Assembly: GCA_964499285.1 (NCBI GenBank)
Contig: CAZCLA010000001.1
Location: 117,406 to 181,405, forward strand
Source: JAGFIY01 sp964499285
Lineage (GTDB): Bacteria > Bacteroidota > Ignavibacteria > Ignavibacteriales > Melioribacteraceae
Direction: 5' to 3'
Length of the DNA: 64,000 nucleotides
The notes under the pieces are model-generated. The model made no database searches. It worked only from the letters and a program-made list of their open reading frames with translations, and was not told the DNA's origin. Positions 63,587 to 64,000 of this stretch are shown here, in pieces. Position 1 is the first letter of the stretch. The number at the start of each line of letters is the position of its first letter. The translations under genes and the position numbers were made by a program.

Positions 63587-64000
63587 TTAATTTGAGCCAT
63601 ATTTGGCAACTTCTCTCTTATTACCACATACTAAACAATGCTCGCGATGAACACATATAATGTTCCCACATTTTGAACACGCCCATTTTTGTTTTTCTCT
63701 TAGTATAAATATCCGTACGCCAATTTCTTTAATCGTGTTTAGATTCTCGATCATACTCATTCCATATTTAGATCTGTAGCGTTTGTCAAGTTTCTTAATT
63801 CTTCTGCAAGGATATTTATGACAAGTGAAGCAAAACTTAGACTTCCTGCTTGATAATAACTCACAGTTTTTTATAGAACAAATAATGCAATGATTCGGCT
63901 TGTTTGAACTAGCTGATTGGCATCCGGCGCATTTATTCTTAATACGATGGTAGCCTAAACAGAGTCCACAGTTCATTCCACAAGGAGCTATCAGCGAAGA
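63587..64000 (-). CDS. DUF3795 cysteine-rich protein (5' end beyond window)
   Basis: Cys-rich protein with the DUF3795 pattern: CGMNCGLCLGY at the N-terminus, CAGC near the start of the second block, CIICSIKNC, FCFTCHKYPCRRIKKLDKRYR in pieces, KYGMSMIENL, then a C-terminal zinc-ribbon-like WACSKCGNIICVHREHCLVCG. The ATG at 63976 is not the start: the frame stays open to the window edge and reads SSLIAPCG before it, matching the usual LIAPCGMNC opening of the family. Function is unknown. The many CxxC pairs suggest zinc or iron-sulfur binding. At least 137 residues are visible. Confidence 0.85.
   Translation of the reverse strand, partial: SSLIAPCGMNCGLCLGYHRIKNKCAGCQSASSNKPNHCIICSIKNCELLSSRKSKFCFTCHKYPCRRIKKLDKRYRSKYGMSMIENLNTIKEIGVRIFILREKQKWACSKCGNIICVHREHCLVCGNKREVAKYGSN

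Noticed and set aside
1..64000. CRISPR arrays, rRNA genes, complete insertion sequences or prophage
   Set aside because: None seen: no regularly spaced repeats, no transposase or phage structural motifs, and the only RNA gene recognised is tRNA-Ser.

Overview
The window looks like a scaffold from a Bacteroidota/Ignavibacteriota-type bacterium, most probably of the Ignavibacteria line. Four large secreted proteins end in the type IX secretion (T9SS) sorting domain with the NYPNPFNP signature typical of that group. Genes are AT-rich, many secreted enzymes carry ordinary signal peptides, and PAS/histidine-kinase genes are very abundant. The placement is inferred from family signatures; there is no rRNA to confirm it. 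Five runs of exactly 100 N are scaffold gaps of unknown true length, and four of them cut genes.

Layout. (1) 1-4166, minus strand: a nucleoside-salvage operon (glycosyltransferase, cytidine deaminase, thymidine kinase, NupC-type transporter, purine nucleoside phosphorylase) with overlapping or nearly touching genes. (2) 4272-12805, plus: three consecutive T9SS-exported peptidases (trypsin-like, gingipain-like C25, zinc carboxypeptidase M14). The third loses its 3' end in a gap. (3) 12907-15101: a THUMP-like SAM methyltransferase lacking its 5' end, convergent with alanine racemase. (4) 15337-39672, plus: 24 kb of mostly signal transduction genes, interrupted by a sugar kinase-RapZ fusion plus nucleotidyltransferase pair that probably serves cell-wall sugar recycling. 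(5) 39742-41028, minus: an aberrant alkaline-phosphatase-family protein. (6) 41234-52462, plus: a tightly packed operon of secreted carbohydrate-active proteins ending in aldose 1-epimerase. (7) 52571-56761: further sensor kinases and receivers. (8) 57078-60549: a large T9SS-exported cohesin/dockerin-like protein and a 29-residue hydrophobic peptide, closed by a strong bidirectional terminator facing a phospholipase-D-like lipoprotein. (9) 62199-64000: a gap, tRNA-Ser(GCU), a GIY-YIG nuclease cassette containing a scrambled 5' half of the same tRNA, a small membrane protein and a DUF3795 protein running off the end.

The strongest candidate for an undescribed system is 15337-26798. A kinase-less protein with about ten PAS domains is followed by a protein carrying the full cobalamin-binding signature of CarH-type B12 photoreceptors (Wx9EH, then ExHxxG-x41-SxT-x28-GG). 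That protein has no DNA-binding domain. A small histidine kinase starts directly on its stop codon, and an eight-PAS NarL-type kinase and NarL-type regulator follow. This suggests a B12- and possibly light-dependent two-component pathway in place of the usual direct transcriptional repressor. The second candidate is the tRNA-Ser/GIY-YIG cassette at 62402-62782, bounded by 20-bp perfect direct repeats.
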